Source: Cellulomonas sp. ACRRI (GTDB lineage: Bacteria > Actinomycetota > Actinomycetes > Actinomycetales > Cellulomonadaceae). Taken from it: a DNA stretch of 32,979 nt. The notes under the pieces are model-generated. The model was given only the letters and a program-made list of their open reading frames with translations, was not told where the DNA came from and ran no database searches. Shown piece by piece: positions 31,349 through 32,979 of the stretch (within the stretch, counting starts at the first letter, position 1; the number at the start of each line of letters is the position of its first letter). The translations under genes and the position numbers were made by a program. The DNA is taken from positions 1-32,979 of the forward strand of contig NZ_JAKRMS010000033.1 of NCBI RefSeq assembly GCF_022346185.1. Direction: 5' to 3'.

Positions 31349-32959
31349 TCAGGTGACGGTGCCGACGTGCCAGGGGATGAACTCCTCCACCCCGATGCCG
31401 AGCTCCTCGCTCGCGGTCGGCTCCCCCGAGGCGACGGCGAGGATCCGGTCGAACAGCTCCTGACCCACGTCCGCCACGGTGCGCGCGCCGTCGGCGATCG
31501 GCCCCGCGTCGAGGTCCATGTCCTCCGCCATGCGCTCGTACACCGCGGTGTTCGTGGCCACCTTGATCGACGGCGTCGGGCGGCAGCCGAACACCGACCC
31601 GCGGCCGGTGGTGAACACGACGACGTTCGCCCCGCCCGCGACCAGCCCGGTGACCGACACCGGGTCGTACCCCGGCGTGTCCATGAACACGAGACCCCGG
31701 TGCGGCGCCATCGGCTCGGCGTACCGGTAGACCGCCGCGAGGTCCGCCTGGCCGGCCTTGGCGACGGCGCCGAGCGACTTCTCCAGGATGGTGGTCAGCC
31801 CACCGGCCTTGTTCCCCGGCGACGGGTTGTTGTCCAGCGACCCCTGCCCCGCGGCCGCGTAGCCCTTCCACCACTCGATCCGGTCGAGGAGCTGCGTCGC
31901 CACCCCGGCGTCGACCGCGCGGCGGGTCAGCAGGTGCTCGGCACCGAAGACCTCGGGGGTCTCCGCGAGCGCCGAGGTGCCGCCGTAGGCGACGAGCCGG
32001 TCGCTCGCCCAGCCGAGCGCCGGGTTCGCGGTGATGCCCGAGTAGCCGTCGGAGCCGCCGCAGTTGAGGCCCAGCACGAGCTCGCGGACGTCGACCTCCT
32101 CCCGCCGGCAGCGGTCGAGCTCCGGCAGCATCGCGCGGACCTCCTCGACGCCCGCCCGCACCGCCGCCCGCACGCCCCCGACCTCCTGGATCGTCAGGCT
32201 CCGCACGACCGTGCCCTCGGGGATCGCCGCGAGCAGGTCGGCGCCCGCGGGCTCGCGGGCGGGGGCGCCGAGCGACGGCATGCCGAGGAACGCCTCGGCG
32301 CCGGTGCGCGCGGACAGCTGCGCCGGCAGGAGCATCTCGCACCCCAGGCCCAGCACGAGCACCGCACCGATGTTGGGGTGCGCCGCGTACCCGCGCAGGG
32401 TGCGCAGCAGCAGCTGACCGCCCTCGCTCTCCGGCACCATCCCGCAGCCCGACTGGTGGGTCAGCGGGAGCACGCCGTCCACGTGCGGGTACGCCGCGAG
32501 CGCGCTCGCCGGGAACTCCGCCGCGATCATCCGGGCGGTCGACGCCGAGCAGTTCACGCTCGTCAGGATCGCCAGGTAGTTGCGCGTGCCGACCCGTCCG
32601 TCCGACCGGCGGTAGCCGCGGAAGGTCGGGCGCGGACCGTCCGGCACGGGCAGCACGGTGCGTGCGCCGCCGAGCTCGTGCCGCCGCTGCCCCTCCTCGT
32701 ACCCGAGGTTGTGCGCGTGGACGTGCGCACCGGGCGCGATGTCCGCGGTGGCGACCCCGATCACCTGGCCGTACTTGCGCACGGCCGCGGCGGTCGCGAC
32801 CGGCCGCAGCGCGATCTTGTGGCCACGCGGTACCCGGTCGCGCACCCGGACGGCCGGGCCCGCGGCGGGCGCGGCGTGCTCCCCCGGGGCGAGGTCGCGG
32901 GTCGCGACGGCGACGTCGTCGCCCTCGCGGAGCACCAGCAGGTCGGGTCGGGTCGTCAT
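31349..32959 (-). CDS. UxaA/GarD-family sugar-acid dehydratase (altronate type)
   Basis: This 536-residue enzyme dehydrates a sugar acid. An N-terminal SAF domain (about 8-88) is fused to the large dehydratase part (about 105-530), the full-length UxaA layout. Landmarks are GYRRSDGRVGTRNYL, the Cys-bearing HQSGCGM, LGLGCEM and LNCGGSDGYSGITANPALG (metal-ligand cysteines), VFTTGRGSVFGCRPTPSIKV near the end and the final EEFIPWHVG. D-altronate or galactarate are the likely substrates, giving 2-keto-3-deoxy acids; sequence alone does not separate them. ATG with a weak GGAAGG upstream. The stop lies 61 bp before cbs, so co-transcription is possible but the functions differ. Confidence 0.9.
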   Translation of the reverse strand: MTTRPDLLVLREGDDVAVATRDLAPGEHAAPAAGPAVRVRDRVPRGHKIALRPVATAAAVRKYGQVIGVATADIAPGAHVHAHNLGYEEGQRRHELGGARTVLPVPDGPRPTFRGYRRSDGRVGTRNYLAILTSVNCSASTARMIAAEFPASALAAYPHVDGVLPLTHQSGCGMVPESEGGQLLLRTLRGYAAHPNIGAVLVLGLGCEMLLPAQLSARTGAEAFLGMPSLGAPAREPAGADLLAAIPEGTVVRSLTIQEVGGVRAAVRAGVEEVRAMLPELDRCRREEVDVRELVLGLNCGGSDGYSGITANPALGWASDRLVAYGGTSALAETPEVFGAEHLLTRRAVDAGVATQLLDRIEWWKGYAAAGQGSLDNNPSPGNKAGGLTTILEKSLGAVAKAGQADLAAVYRYAEPMAPHRGLVFMDTPGYDPVSVTGLVAGGANVVVFTTGRGSVFGCRPTPSIKVATNTAVYERMAEDMDLDAGPIADGARTVADVGQELFDRILAVASGEPTASEELGIGVEEFIPWHVGTVT

Positions 32960-32979
32960 GGGGCGGGCCTTCCGTCGGT

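Noticed and set aside
1..32979. CRISPR array, tRNA or rRNA genes, prophage or insertion sequence
   Set aside because: No regularly spaced direct repeats, no cloverleaf with CCA-type end, and no transposase, integrase or phage gene was seen; gene content is core metabolism.

Overview
The window is core chromosome of a very high G+C actinobacterium. Codon third positions are nearly all G or C, and GTG starts are about as common as ATG. A mycothiol S-conjugate amidase (mca) restricts it to Actinomycetota. The gene set (class II fumarase, PIN-PhoH, LpqY/SugABC-like importer, alditol oxidase, orphan chemoreceptor) fits Micrococcales, most likely Cellulomonas or a relative. That genus call is an inference. 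I saw no tRNA, rRNA, CRISPR array, phage, plasmid or insertion sequence.

Layout. 1-5.5 kb: a PfkB sugar kinase (+) converges on a four-gene ABC sugar importer (-), ordered binding protein, permease, permease, ATPase, with three translationally tight junctions. 5.7-10.2 kb: beta-carbonic anhydrase and fumarase (+), the latter overlapping tail-to-tail with a chemoreceptor (-). 10.3-12.1 kb: divergent MarR regulator and FUSC-type membrane exporter sharing a palindromic operator. 12.1-14.5 kb: PIN-PhoH ATPase with a long hairpin-rich leader, then a cis-prenyl transferase (-). 14.7-16.9 kb: TrhA/hemolysin III, a small alarmone synthetase and a membrane protein (+). 16.9-19.0 kb: operon mca, small membrane protein, nitrilase (-). 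19.1-20.3 kb: DUF4307 protein and greA (+), closed by a 23-bp terminator stem. 20.3-21.6 kb: a 68-residue orphan, then a divergent SRPBCC/ArsR pair separated only by a 16-bp palindrome. 21.6-25.4 kb: operon metB, AI-2E family membrane protein, ilvA (-). 25.5-30 kb: msrA, HEAT-repeat protein, purine nucleoside phosphorylase, FKBP isomerase and alditol oxidase. 29.9-33 kb: cystathionine beta-synthase and an altronate/galactarate-type dehydratase (-).

Functionally, 13.7-31.3 kb is the actinobacterial block known from Mycobacterium tuberculosis as cbs-metB-greA-DUF4307-mca-small membrane protein-hemolysin III-cis-prenyl transferase, with the relative strand of each gene preserved and extra genes inserted. 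It mixes reverse transsulfuration (cbs, metB), thiol detoxification (mca), methionine repair (msrA) and 2-oxobutyrate formation (metB, ilvA).

The least explained content is non-coding. Five intergenic palindromic elements (about 977-1049, 6393-6458, 20646-20690, 26245-26318, 27091-27135) look like related families of extragenic repeats. Two of them share an outer stem and a fixed flank but have different, internally paired inner stems. Other notable signals are the ArsR/SRPBCC palindrome with probable leaderless transcripts, an AACCTACG/CGTAGGTT operator before trhA, and the structured phoH leader with a possible small ORF. I did not find a clearly new multi-gene system.
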